Assembly: GCA_002633005.1 (NCBI GenBank)
Contig: NMRA01000018.1
Coordinates: 139,901-203,900, forward strand
Length of the DNA: 64,000 nt
Origin: Phoronis australis
Taxonomy: Eukaryota > Phoronida > Phoronidae
Direction of reading: 5' to 3'
Numbering within the stretch: position 1 is the first letter of the stretch; each line of letters opens with the position of its first letter. The translations under genes and the position numbers were made by a program. Positions 1-12,600 of this stretch are shown here, piece after piece. The notes under the pieces are model-generated. The model was given only the letters and a program-made list of their open reading frames with translations, ran no database searches and was not told the DNA's origin.

Positions 1-438
1 GGTGTTGGTCAAAAATTAATTAATCTTCCATCTTAATGGAATTCTGCGTGTGCGTGTGAGTGAGCCCCAATTTTTATCAGAATATATATACACAGACTAG
101 TCTAGGAGGCTCAAATGTCAAGAATATCCCAACATTCTGAGTGAAGTTTTTTTACCCCCCCCCCCAGGTGTCACCATCTCAAAAAAGATCAAATTTTCAC
201 CAGCCATAAAAATTCTATTTATTGCAATGATAACTTACATGCTGAATAAATAACCATTTTATTGCATACAAACCATATATACAGATGACATTCATTTAAA
301 ATCAAAAAAACAAACATGCTCCTCTTCAAAAACACCAAAATCATTTTTAAATCTCCTAATATTTGTTTCAATAACAATCTCACCTAGGCAGCAACACCAG
401 ACTTAGTGATGCCACATAGTCAAATGACAAGTGTCACC

Positions 439-682
439 ATAAATTTTCACCAATTTTTGACAAAAATGATTGCCAAAATCACATTTTATTTCATTTTTCA
501 AGGTCTTCAAACATTGTTGGGAATGTCCAAAATTTTTCAAAATATTTTCTGCTGTTGTACAGAACTTGGATGTATAGCAATGCATCCTTCTGAAACTGCG
601 TATCATTCATGAAAAAATGAGAAAATAAACTTTCACCTGCAGTGTCTGACATATTGCATCTCAAATTGGTGAGATTTTATAG
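439..682. mobile_element. MITE-like element, family 1, copy at the left end
   Basis: Left end TAAATTTTCACCAATTTTTG followed by ACAAAAATGATTGCCAAAA. Right end carries the inverted form AAATTGGTGAGATTTTATA. Internal sequence 'caaggtcttcaaacattgtt' and 'gggaatgtcc' resembles the copy at 8571-8813. No coding capacity. Non-autonomous DNA transposon is the likeliest reading. Confidence 0.6.
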
Positions 683-1187
683 TGCTCTTGATTAACCTAG
701 CAAATACACATGGTATCATTCTAATAACAATGAACCATTATTGACTTTTAACGTTACAAAATATAATAGTGTCGATCACCAGTTAACATTTGATACAGCC
801 AGCGAAATTATACACTAGTCAACAGTATTAGCACTGAAAGACATCACTTTGGGATCAACTTGAATGCCATGAAAACCAAGTGCGAACAAAAACAGAACTA
901 CCTTGACATGGTCATCAGATAAATCAGTGAAATTTCTGTTCATTTCGTTGTATTTCAGAACTGTACTGTACTCTACTTCGTAATACTGTTGTGCAGTATA
1001 GTTCAGTGAAATGAAGTGGACTATTTTACACCGAAGTGTAATATTTCATAGTGAAACAGTAAATGTTATTATTATACAGTACAATGCACAACAGCTGAAT
1101 ACAATCTAATAAAATGCATTATTACACTGAATTGTATCATCTACAGTGTAATATTACACAATAATCTTATTGTCCACCACAGAGAAC

Positions 1188-1434
1188 CATAAAATCTCAC
1201 CAATTAAGGATGCAATATGGCTGATGAAAGAACTCTTTATTTTACCATTTTTTCCATGAAACCTGTGAAGCATCAAAATTACTTGCTTTTGAATGTTCAA
1301 GTTTTGTACTACAGTTACCATTAGGCACAGTTAGGAATAATTACGAGCATTCACAGTAATCATCTTCAAAACCCTTGAAAACAAAAAAGGCAATTTTGGC
1401 AATTAATTCCACCTGAAATTGGTGAGATTTCATG
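1188..1434. mobile_element. MITE-like element, family 1, second copy
   Basis: Starts CCATAAAATCTCACCAATTA and ends AAATTGGTGAGATTTCATGG, a clear terminal inverted repeat about 247 bases apart. The interior contains 'ggcaattttggcaattaatt' near the right end, the inverse of the ATTGCCAAAA segment seen at 439-682. Confidence 0.65.
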
Positions 1435-1444
1435 GTAACAGTAA

Positions 1445-1528
1445 AGTGTGACACAAGACAACGTGCTACATCTGAGGACAGTTAAGTGTGACACAAGACA
1501 ACGTGCTACATCTGAGGACAGTTAAGTG
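1445..1528. repeat. Two-copy 42-base tandem repeat
   Basis: The unit beginning 'agtgtgacacaagacaacgt' is present twice head to tail with no visible difference, so the duplication is recent. Confidence 0.9.
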
Positions 1529-2664
1529 CAATATAGTTGAGAAACACAAGAGTACCCTGCCTAGTTATGAGCTGCCACATACTGTCAAATGTCTAGCGCG
1601 TAAAACGTAAGTATTGTTGTACTCAGTCAAGTCGTTTTTCAGTTTTCGAGGCATCAAATCAAAAGTCCCAATAAAATAGAAGCTCTGGCCTCAAAATTTT
1701 TTCAAACACAGACCTGTGTCAAGCAATTTGTGGCCAGCTAAAAAGACGAGACAACCTAGACTTGTTGATAAGACTACAGTTGTATTATCTGCTTTCCATT
1801 CCAACAATTCAACAGATTACCACCTTTCACAAAATTCAGAATACACAGTTCACTACAATGTGTCAAGTTATATCCATCAGTTTTTCAGACTTACGCTTTC
1901 CATGTAATACGCAGAGGAAAACGAGGTTGCCTGTAAGTTGTCAAGAACTCCCCAGGGAGCACTCAACTATATTTTAGACAAAGGGTGAGCAGCAGGACCC
2001 ATCTAAAAATGGACTCAAAAAGGATCCATTTATAAGGAGCTTCTGCGATCTGGTCGAGAAAAAGTCATCCTGAGCAGCAGGTCCCGTATACCTATTGTAT
2101 GGGGGCGCTCCAGTTTCAATATGGTATTATAAACTAAGCAAGCCTAGTCACAATTGCAGAGCAGTCACTCAATATCAACAAAACGGTGCCACAGTACATC
2201 GACGAATCTTTAAACTTGTACAAGCTCAGTATGCCTGAGGTCCAAAAATAATGATTGCCACTTTAGCTTATATAACATACGTAACCGACAAAGATGATAC
2301 TCCTTAGTTACCAAACAGGCTGATCACTGCTGTAAGCACAGTAACAGGCTAACAGTAACTGCGAGCAATCACTTAGTTCAGTTTGCTCCGACTATGCTAA
2401 GAAGCCGTTACATCACCGAGTCCCTGGCTAACATGGACCAGCAACTGAAAGAACAACCAACGCCATATCTCCCAAGAAACTGTACATGCTGTGGCCAACT
2501 CGGATCCTGCAACATACCTCACCTACTGTCTATACTTCTCCTGGATGGGTTTTTGTCACACTAAGAATTAAAGAAATCTTTGATTATATCCCAGCTCATT
2601 TAGACCTACGTAGCCGTTGGTATTTTTAAAGGACCCATGAGGAACCCTTTCCAGCTGAAAATTG

Positions 2665-2691
2665 ACCGTCGGACGGCCTTCGTCCGACGGT
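2665..2691. repeat. Perfect 11-bp hairpin
   Basis: ACCGTCGGACG and its complement are separated by the 5-base loop GCCTT. It is GC-rich in AT-rich surroundings. Function unknown; no T run follows on either strand. Confidence 0.75.
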
Positions 2692-2928
2692 TGGAGTTTG
2701 CTAATGCGATCACAATAGCCCATTGAATTCAGTCCAGCTGCCTGGCCTGCTTGGTCACGTACGTAATCCTTTAATGACACCTCATTATGCCATAAAACTA
2801 CGCGCCTGTCGACTATTGGCAAAAAAAATAAAGTTTATTTTAAAAATCTACCTGCCTAACCGAATTCCTCGCGAAAATCTAAGCATTTTAGAACTTTGAA
2901 TTTTCTTTCTAGGCCAGAAAATAAAGTT

Positions 2929-2934
2929 TTTATT
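2929..2934 (-). promoter_or_regulatory. Candidate polyadenylation signal for the cyclase
   Basis: AATAAA on the minus strand about 480 bases beyond the stop codon; another copy lies at 2834-2839. Either would give a 3' untranslated region of about 500-600 bases. In AT-rich sequence this hexamer is common by chance, so this is weak. Confidence 0.22.
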
Positions 2935-3411
2935 AATATAAAAATTTACCACCTTGTGTACGAGCAGAGCGCAAGAATTTACAAAGGGTATATTGTGATT
3001 CGCCGCCATGAGGCAGCTTATAATTTCCTANCTTCTTCAGCAGTCTAAAGTGGGAAATACAGGCTTTCCTACAATTATCAAACAATCATCTTAACGCGTG
3101 ACCCCAAAAATTGGATTTGTTCGTATTTCTTCTCAGAATTGATTTTCCACCTCAACTTTCTACACACAATAACAATAAGTACCTAAAGAACCAAGAAGAG
3201 GCTGCAGTCTGCTCATCAAACAAGCCAAAGAATGGATCTGCCAGCCCCCATGCATGAGGACCCTCGCTCATACTGTGGCCGTAAAGACGAGACTGACAAG
3301 CTTCCCTCTTTACTCCAATGACTCTGTGCGTACAGCAAATTTATCAGCTTCACACTATTGATAAGGACGTAGACATTCCACCATGAAGTGAAGAACAGCT
3401 TCATTCCACCA

Positions 3412-3615
3412 TCAGCACTCTATCTTGACATCCTTCAGGGACATACCCCCCTTCCTAGACGGCTTCCTTTTGTACTTATAGTCCTCCTTGGTATCGAGGC
3501 TGGGAGAGATCAGGTAGGTTTTCATGGGTACATCTTTACCTTTTATCTTGATCTCTCCCCGGTACGCACACTTGATGCCCGCTGCTATCAGAATTATTGC
3601 ACTTTGTTCAGCCAC
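3412..3615 (-). CDS. ADCY2: Exon 22: end of C2, C-terminus and stop
   Basis: Residues 1012-1078 and stop TGA at 3414-3412. [26 protein letters not shown] ends the C2 fold (vertebrate YTCTCRGIINVKGKGDLKTYFV). The basic tail of about 30 residues ([16 protein letters not shown]) is unlike the vertebrate tail. Acceptor GTTGTTTTAG. The joined codons read KIQ then VAEQS, matching KIQVTEETS. Confidence 0.95.
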   Translation of the reverse strand: MAEQSAIILIAAGIKCAYRGEIKIKGKDVPMKTYLISPSLDTKEDYKYKRKPSRKGGMSLKDVKIEC

Positions 3616-6600
3616 CTAAAACAACACAAGTAAAATAGATTAACTAAAGGTATATGGGTACATCCAGCATGGCTGAGAACAATCCAGTGGATGGACTCAG
3701 AAATACCTTCGTCGTGAGAGACCATTCGGAGTTGGTATGTGGTGCAACTCCGGACGGTCTGGGCTCAACAGAAAACCATTATTTTCTACTATGAGTCTAC
3801 ACCAATGTGATAAACGAGAGTAGTTCTAGTTGCCGCATCAGCTGCAGGTATCCTTATCTCTTTTATTACAAATAACATGTGACTGGGCAAAGCCTTTTCA
3901 AATTAGTGTAGATAATCCAATGGAGCTCTAGACCCCTGAGGTATCTGTCAAGTCCTCATGACAGTTCCACGTTATGCACATGCCAACTGTAGGTGGCGCT
4001 GAATGTTTTGTACAGCAAAAACTCTTTCACCACTGAGCAGCAATGTTTATTTCCGATATACTTACGCACCCGCACTGTGGACGAGTATGCCGATTGGCAC
4101 TGAACGTCTAGTCGGAATATAGCCATGTAGTTATCAGTTTGACAGCCACAGCAAGGGGAGAAATTTGGCAAACCAATGTTTACATAGTTCAGGTCTTTCA
4201 TTGTCTGCGTTCGTCTGATAAGCTCACGTAATCCAGCAATTATGTTATACACAGGGCGCCTGCCACTAATTGATCTTCAAAAAGTACTATTTCCAAACGA
4301 CATTCAACAAATGTTGGGAAGAAGTGTTTTTTCGAAATACTATCATCAAAAAACTTTGAACGGAGAAATACAGATGACTTTCATAGAAATTAGACTTAAC
4401 TTTCACAGGGCTTGGAATGACCAATGACAAAAAAAGAGAAGTTTTCCAGGTGACGTATCATTCCACAAATAAATAGGCTTGTGTCATAGAAATATTTTTG
4501 GGTTGTAAAATTTAACCAAAATAAATGTTTTTGTATGAATGAAGTCAAAATAATGATGAAAAGAGACGAAAAAAGAGGATAATGGAAATCAAATAAGAAA
4601 TGGAAACCAAAAAGATGAAACGATGTACCCTGAAAACAGTCCAGTTGATGACCCTGATATTTACCTGAATTTTTCCTCTCACGCCAAAGCTGTCCATTCG
4701 ACTTGCCACATTCACTGTGTCACCCCAGATGTCATACTGGGGCTTTTGTGCTCCAATTACACCAGCTATCACAGGTCCATGGTTTATGCCTGAAAACAAA
4801 CCAGCACCACAACTTACAATTAGCAATGATGCACACGTCAAGTACCTGAACCGGAACTGCAGATTTTATATACAACCCGCCAGACAATCAATTCTAATTC
4901 TAATTAGCCAAGATTTGCTCCAAGATGAATCAGCCCACACGCCGCCAGAGCCCAAATATGGTGAATACCCAAATCCATGTACTACCACGGCAACAATCCA
5001 CCAAGCTGGTAATGTTCCCACCCATACGGTTCAATGCTCAGGCTAGACTGATTTCTAAGCATCAGAAGAACTGTTTATAACTGCTTCAGACCTGCTCACC
5101 AAATTGCTTGTCACAGTGCATTAGTTTCCTTCTTCAAAGCTTTATGACTGTCGGCGAAATCCAAGCAATTCATTGCAACCAATTTTAATTCAAACACAGG
5201 ATAAGAACACCAAGACTTGGAAGAGCCTGTGAATATTGTTGCTTTTGACACAAGAACATGGTGTTTAGAGAATTTTAAAATTTCAAACTAAAAAGTGTGA
5301 TAGCCTTATCACAGACACATCACATGCATGTCCACATCACTTACACACGAGTTTCAGTTTCATCGCGGCTTCACCTACCTATCCTGAGGCTGAACTCATT
5401 GAATGAGTCTCTATTGATGTTCTCCAGTGAGCCCATCATGGCCAGGGCAAAGTCGGCCAGCAACAAGACATAATATTCACTTTTGGAGCTGTCCTGGAGA
5501 TGGAGAAAAAGTGTACTTGTTTATACGCTGACTTACCCCCACACATTTCAAGAGTTTATGGACACACACACACAATGATCGACTTTCACTGAGGTCAATA
5601 GGTTGGTTTTCAAACCCTCAAAATCTGATAATGACAAAGGTAGATGGTTCCAATCGCTAATTCATAAAGGAGGCTATGCTTGAGCTTTTGATTGAATGTT
5701 GATCACTCGTTTTGATAGTCAGCTACTAGCTTTGTAAAACAAACGTGATTTCAGAATCCAGATGAAATTAAACGACTTAAAGACTTTCGAGTTTGGTGAT
5801 GTGCTGGTGGTGCAGTATTTAAGTCGAGGCTTGCGAAATGAAAGAAACCGGGTAATTGCAAAGAGAAACTGTGAGATGAAATTTGAAACGGCATTACCTT
5901 GTTGTGGTCAATATTGTGATTTAATGACTCCAAATACTAGTTTATAACTCCATAATCTGTAGAAATTATATAACATCGTGATTTGGTTTTGACATCACAT
6001 CTTTCATCACTCTAACATTTTGAAGGGTTGTCAAGAAATTTGACACCTTTTAGTCAAAGAAGGAACAACATACACTAATTTTCAGACAAACTCAAAGACC
6101 TCGGCACCACCTCGTGGCATAGTTATATTGTTTTATTTTCCGGCAGCCTCTAAATACTGGGCCACAAGTGAGACCTCATCAATAACTGGCACATAGTACA
6201 TTTCTATCACAAAGAGGATAAAAATTTTGGGGTGAAGACTGCTGCGCCACCTAGTGGGCCAATTTATTTTTGACAACTATAACGAATAGCCAGTGACAAC
6301 CTACTTGGTCGTTCTCTCTGCCAGGCTTCAAGCCTGCTGCAGCCATGTAAGTACTTCCTATTGTCTTGATCTTTTCAACACTACTAAACTTGGGCTTGGA
6401 TAGAAGCTGCAACATGAACAAGAGTATATCAATGCACAGTAACTATGGACAGCATGTCAGGTTTGTAACAGTGGCTGTGATTGGTGGATCTGATGTATGT
6501 CCTCTCGCTGTCAAGAAGGTACTTAATCAAATTTTACAGACTTGAGACGGAATGTTACACGTTGTGACACATATTCAAGCATTTATCTCTGTCAATATGC

Positions 6601-9600
6601 TAATCAATTACAAAAGTTACAAAAACAAAAAAAAACGGCCACAAATACAACATCATTCATAACACTACTACAGACAACCCCAATATATTGATACAACACA
6701 TTCAAAACACTTAAAAGTTAACAATCAGCACATTTTAATTACGCTACCGCAAGACCTGAGAATCATCATACCATGTCAAAATCAGCAATGATCTCATTAA
6801 GAAGTCGGAGACATTCCAGACCCTGCTTGTTGACACTGGTCTGATTGTAGAACTCCTTGAAATTTGGAATAGAGGCGAACATGACAGCTACACTGGCATA
6901 GCTCTCATGATATAACTCCTGAAAAGAAAACAAGAAGGCAGACTTCACTAACAGATATTGATCTAAAAGCATAAGTCAAGACAACTAAACAACATAATAA
7001 TTTGAATTTTACAAGTTAACCTTCATTTTGCCTCTCAATAACTACTTTAGATGTCTGTCAGTGATTTGTGACATTTGTTGAAATTTTGGAGATCACAGAG
7101 TGACTTCACAACATCCTATCTATTAATATTGTTTCATACCATGTCAACATGTTTTTCCGACAACAAAAATGTTGTGGGGTATGAAATCAACTTTATTGAT
7201 AATGTCCTCTAAATCATTGTAAATATTACAAGCATCATCACCAACAACGATTATTAGTCTATTGGCTTCGTTGTTATTATTATTGAGACTATTATTATTA
7301 TTATCATTATTAAAAAACTTACTATTTGGTTTCAATTTCAAACAACAGTTTTTTTCTAAATCCAGATAATTCCAAATATCACTATAGTCCATTGTTGAGC
7401 GTTCCGGAGTGTACTGTTTTGTCCAACATCATAACCTGCAGGCCAATTATCTACCATTTCACAGTTCAAAGAGTTACTAAAACCATTCAACAATGGATAC
7501 CACTGAGAGATCTGAAACCAAACGTATTTATTCTGGCTAAGTTTTATCATATTTCTTCGAGTAAAAATGATCCTAACTTGAACTTATTACGAGAAATTCA
7601 AATTCAGAAGATAACAATTCGAAAAGTTAGTAGTTTTAGTCCACGATATATCAATTTATTTTAGCCAGAGTTTTATTGTCGTGAAGCCATTGCTAATGCG
7701 GTAATTGCTGTACTCCACACAACAGGACACAAAATCAGATTTCCTGCAGGCCTCTTGATGACATCGGGAATTGCACAAATCTACTGATGAAGTATAAGGT
7801 GCTTTGAAACTGGCCGAGCTTCTAATTTAAAATTTAATATTTTCTTTTGCTGGCCCCCTTGAAGAGCTTCTAGTTGTTGTTGCTTTACAGTTGTTGTTGT
7901 TAACATGAAGTGCTAAGCCATATGAGCCAGGAGTATGTTCTCTAGAAGCACCTTGGTAAACTCAGTTACACCACTGCTAACTCACTTCCTTAATGAACCT
8001 GTTGTTGTTATTGACGGTTGACATGAAGTGCTCAGCCACATGAGCTGGCAGTATGTTCTCTAGAAGCACCTTTGTCAGCGAGCCCATCGTTTCCACCTCC
8101 TCGCGTTCTACCTTGAACTTGGTCTTCCACAAGTAGTCCAGCTTGGACGTGAACTCGGCCTAGCCAATGGAAATTGTCAACATTTAACAGACACTAGTTC
8201 AGCAACAGGGAGTTATGTAGTACTAATTAGACAACTAACCTAGCTGTCTAATGCATGCATTCAGGTAATTTCATGGGACCCTTAATTTACCCGGCTATTC
8301 TGGTGAACAGCTTTCTGTACTTAATCTATACAATGAAATAAAAGTGAGGGCCCATTCTTCATTAGCGCCATCTAGTGAAAATAAAGACAAACATAATCAT
8401 CAACTTAACAATTATAAATAAATTATGTACATTATTTGAGATTAAGACACCAAGAGTGAATATAACTAGTAAGGAATTAAACATCACTTCATATATACTT
8501 AAATAACGACAAACACTCATTAAATGGAACTGATGTAAAATACTAAAAATGTTTAGGTTGAGAAACTTAAGGTAAAATTTCACCAAATTCGGATGAAAAT
8601 AATTGCCAAAAATGCCCTTTCTTATTTTGCAAGAGCTTCTAACCCTGTTGTGAAACTGCGCACAAATTTTCAAAACTTTTTTATGGCAGCTATGGTACAA
8701 ACCCTGAACATGGAAAATCATTTAATTTGGTGCTGCACATATCTATCATGGAATAATGACGAAAAAAAATTTCACTTGTTATCCATATTATGTCCCGAAT
8801 TTGTGAGATTTCACTGCATGTGGTTGTGTGGCACAAATATCAACAAACTACGGCTAACTTAAAAAGCAACCAAAGCTAGACACTGCATTAATACAGCCCC
8901 TTATTCATCTACTGCATACTTTAAGTGAAACTTTTTACCAAACCTGCAGGGTACGTACCTGCCTATCAAGAATATGTAGCGTAATAAATAAGACAATTAA
9001 GTACATCGTTGCTTCGCTACTTGAGGACAGAACATTCCCGCTGTAAAACAAAGGAAAGACTATTTACGACGCAAGTCAAATCCAGTGACTGTCTTATCTT
9101 AGTCACATCACGCAAAAATGTATGCACAAAGTCTCACAATTTGGTTCTTTGAGCACCACGTGATGGCATGTCCCGTGAACCAAGAACGTGCGCTCCACAC
9201 GGCATGGTTGTGGTGACTTTCTGTTTTAGTGAGAAAGATGTCTCCCGCTATAAGAGGTCATCATCGTGACAGCATGCAAACTAATGGTTCAAGAACCTTT
9301 GAAAGTACAGCAACAAAGTCCTATTTTCTCATTGGTAAATTACTGTCCAACAATATTTGTAAGAAGCTCTAATTAGAAAAGCGCCGTGAAAAAACTACGT
9401 TGCACCTCGTATGGAATAGAAGTCTCACCTGATGTTTTAATCACTCATTATTTATGTTTTTAGGCAATAGAATACCTCACACGCACATGAGTGTACGCAG
9501 TGTTCTCTTATGGGCATAAGTGAGATGATGACAATGATAGGGAACATTCGACGGAGAACTCTTCAGCATTGAAAGAGCACAAAATGATTTCCGTTTCATC

Positions 9601-12600
9601 AAGTTTCAAATTCTGGTGGTCATGATGAGTAGGTCAGTGACAAAGACAAAACACAATCTATTTCATTTACGAAATGGCAGTGGTGGGCCTAGTTATGTCG
9701 GTGAATCATCTGAGAATGTCACAGTGCAAACATGAATTGAAAAAGAAGTGAAATTCCAATGCTTAAAACCTCCATCAAAGTTACATGTAAACTGAAGGTG
9801 GCGTTGCATGTTTGTACACAAAATACTCTATCACCATCTGAGCATTACAACAGACTTCAACATGCCACGCTATCTCCAAAAAAGGTTAATTGGCCCTCTC
9901 TGGTTTCTCATCATTTTTCGCGTAAACCAAGTAAATTCACCTTCTAAAATCACCTTTCAAATGCTCACTGTCAATGGAGCTTGACCTTTGAAGCAAATAA
10001 TCATGGCGCCACCACTCTAAATAAAAATAGGGCCATTGTTTTACACCCTCTGAACTTGTAGCTTTGTAACTATAACTTGAGGGTAGTGCTGAGATCTATC
10101 ATTACTTCCCCCCCCTTTAATTAGCCACAAACTTGACAGAAAAAATGAGAGACAAAATCAGAACTGCAGTCTACAAAATAGTTCCAGCAATACATACATT
10201 TTTATATTCATGAGATCCATTCTATCAAGCAATACTAAACGATAAATTATATTTTAAATAAAAGTTAGGGACAATCAGCATTTTTTGTGACAGAGAAAAA
10301 TGTGTTGTCAATAATGTTTCAATTTCAGTGAGGGTCCAAAAGTTGACATGCTAATGAGCTCAATTTGGCGATCATAAAATTCATGCATTCTTGATGAAGT
10401 TGAAATTTAAAAAAAAATCCTTAAAAAATATTCGCAATCGGAATTTCAAAGTATAACACTTTTTTCGCAGAACATAGGAGTAAAATGCTCACCTGCCCTG
10501 ATATGTTGAGAGATCGTAGACTTGAAACACGCTCCTGGCGAACACGTGAAATATGAGATTATACACAGTAATAGCCACCACCATGAAGACCAGCTTAATG
10601 ATGAAACTAATCTGCAGGAACACTGTACATGCAGTGAGTGCCAGGAGACAGCAGTGGGTAAAGTACTGTAAGAGAAATGGGTACGATACTAACTTACCAT
10701 TTTCAGAATCAACAGTACGGTAACATCTCAACAAGACACAATATGGTGGACATGGGAAATTATAATTTTTTCGACACCCAAATAAATTCTGTAAGTTCCA
10801 TGTCATAGCTACCATCTGACAAGTGTAAACAGTTTTAGAAATTGCGGCCATTCACAGCTGCAATAGTAGACTTTGAAACATGAAAAAATAAGTTCCCGGC
10901 AATTATTTTTGTCCAAAATAGGCGAGTACCCGAACTTAAAATCTTCGTTTTACAAAGTTGTTAAGCAACTAGTTTTATTACTTTAATAACAATGGCCGTT
11001 TCAGTTCAATAGCTTGCACAGAATATAACTGAAGTGGAAACCAAAGAAACAAGTAAGCCAACATCAAAAAGAATGTGTACATACTTGTTACATACTGCAC
11101 AAGACAAAGGTAATCGTACATGATACTGTTTTCTCATCATAACAGTAAAAAGGTAATAGTTGTTGGGACAGCAACATTCTAATAACAGAATGGCTTGGCC
11201 ACCTCATCAATTTTTCCTGTAAATTCTGCTTCATTATTGGACACGCAGGAAGACTAGTCTGCTGATGGATTCTGCATCCACACGGCTGACATGACGGGGA
11301 ATTCCGGGTCATTTTGTCTGAACACTTTCTGAGTATTCTGTAAACATGTCAGCTGCGAGTGACCGTCATTTGAGATGGGTTCAGGGTTATTGGCTTCAGG
11401 TTATAAACTCGAACAATTATTGTATTTCACTTTTGAGTGCATAAACCAAAAATGTTAGAAAGCAGGTATCTACTACTGAATTACAGAAATTCCACAGAAA
11501 CATCTAAGAACATAAAAGAAGTAAAATTCCTCGGATACCATCCATTTTCCATCATTTTACAACCAAGTCGTTGCACAGCTTACCGGGACGTAGTAACAGC
11601 GATTATCACCGGCACTGTGACTAGCATTTACGATGGAGGAGTCTCTTGATATTATTGTATCACAGTTAGACTGAAAGAGAAACAGACTAATTAGCATAAG
11701 AGTTCAGATTTTGTTAAGAACACATCTACCCGGCATACCTAAAGGCCTGACTATGTGCAGTATTGACATAAAATGTGGGAACTGCATATCAGCAGAAACA
11801 AAAAATCCATGATAATTCCAAGTATGACTCAGTGTTTCATAGCTAATAACAGGAGTTGGGTCTTGTGATGGTTAGAGGTACCGATGAAGAGGACAGAGAA
11901 GCGGTCACAATTCTGTGAGTCCTAGTGGCATGTCCATACCATGATCTTGTGTGCACCGTGACCTTGTGTCTGTTGCACTAAAACTACATGCCACTCCTCT
12001 TTGTTTTGGCTCACATTTGGGGTGGGCTTTTTGTATGTTTTTAATACTAGTTCCAAGTAATTACACATGATAACAATAAGGAATAAATAGCACCGCATGC
12101 TTCAACTGGGACATCAACTGCCAATGAAACCAGACTTATTCCACGAAGAAGTTTGTGACTTCAGCCTGACCTAATTACCCTCTTGTCGCAAAAACGATCA
12201 TCAGTCATTCTAATGTGGTGGCTGCAGAGTGGGGTAAGTTGGTCTCAAACTTTTGGTTTAATGTGCATGCACAATAGTTGACTAACTCAGTCGCATATAA
12301 TTTATCATTATGAGGCACCGTACTCAGAACTGAAGGTGACAGGTAAACAGTGATCACTGTCAATATTGCAATTAGAATGACTTTACAGGCGCTAGGAAAC
12401 ATGGCCTTATGACATGAACCTGACATGCCAGCTTTCAGAATCTTTTTGAAGTTGTCTCTTATTTCTGTCTTGGTAAAACATTATCGACAAACAGCCTAAT
12501 TACCATTTGTCAACATGAAGCTTAAATGAAATAGATAAGGGGACTTCTCATATTGGCACTCTCTAGAGTAATGAGAGCCCAAACGTCTTTGACTTCCACT

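Larger units (their letters stand above)
1..3411. other. Downstream flank of the cyclase
   Basis: No convincing gene. It holds a C homopolymer (157-167), two MITE-like elements (439-682 and 1188-1434), a two-copy tandem repeat (1445-1528) and a short perfect hairpin (2665-2691). The rest is unrecognised AT-rich sequence. A single N is at 3031. The cyclase 3' untranslated region probably occupies roughly 2850-3411. Confidence 0.6.

Noticed and set aside
155-167. C homopolymer, with similar runs at 10107 and 40629-40648
   Set aside because: Simple sequence, the last adjoining an N; probably sequencing-limited length, not a functional signal.
2568-2822. Minus-strand open frame of 84 codons with mixed composition
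   Set aside because: No recognisable domain, no splice context, and it spans a perfect hairpin (2665-2691), suggesting a repeat rather than a gene.
11088-11345. Minus-strand frames with acceptor-like TTTACAG sites between exons 14 and 15
   Set aside because: Stops or wrong phase before any usable donor, and no alignment to the cyclase.
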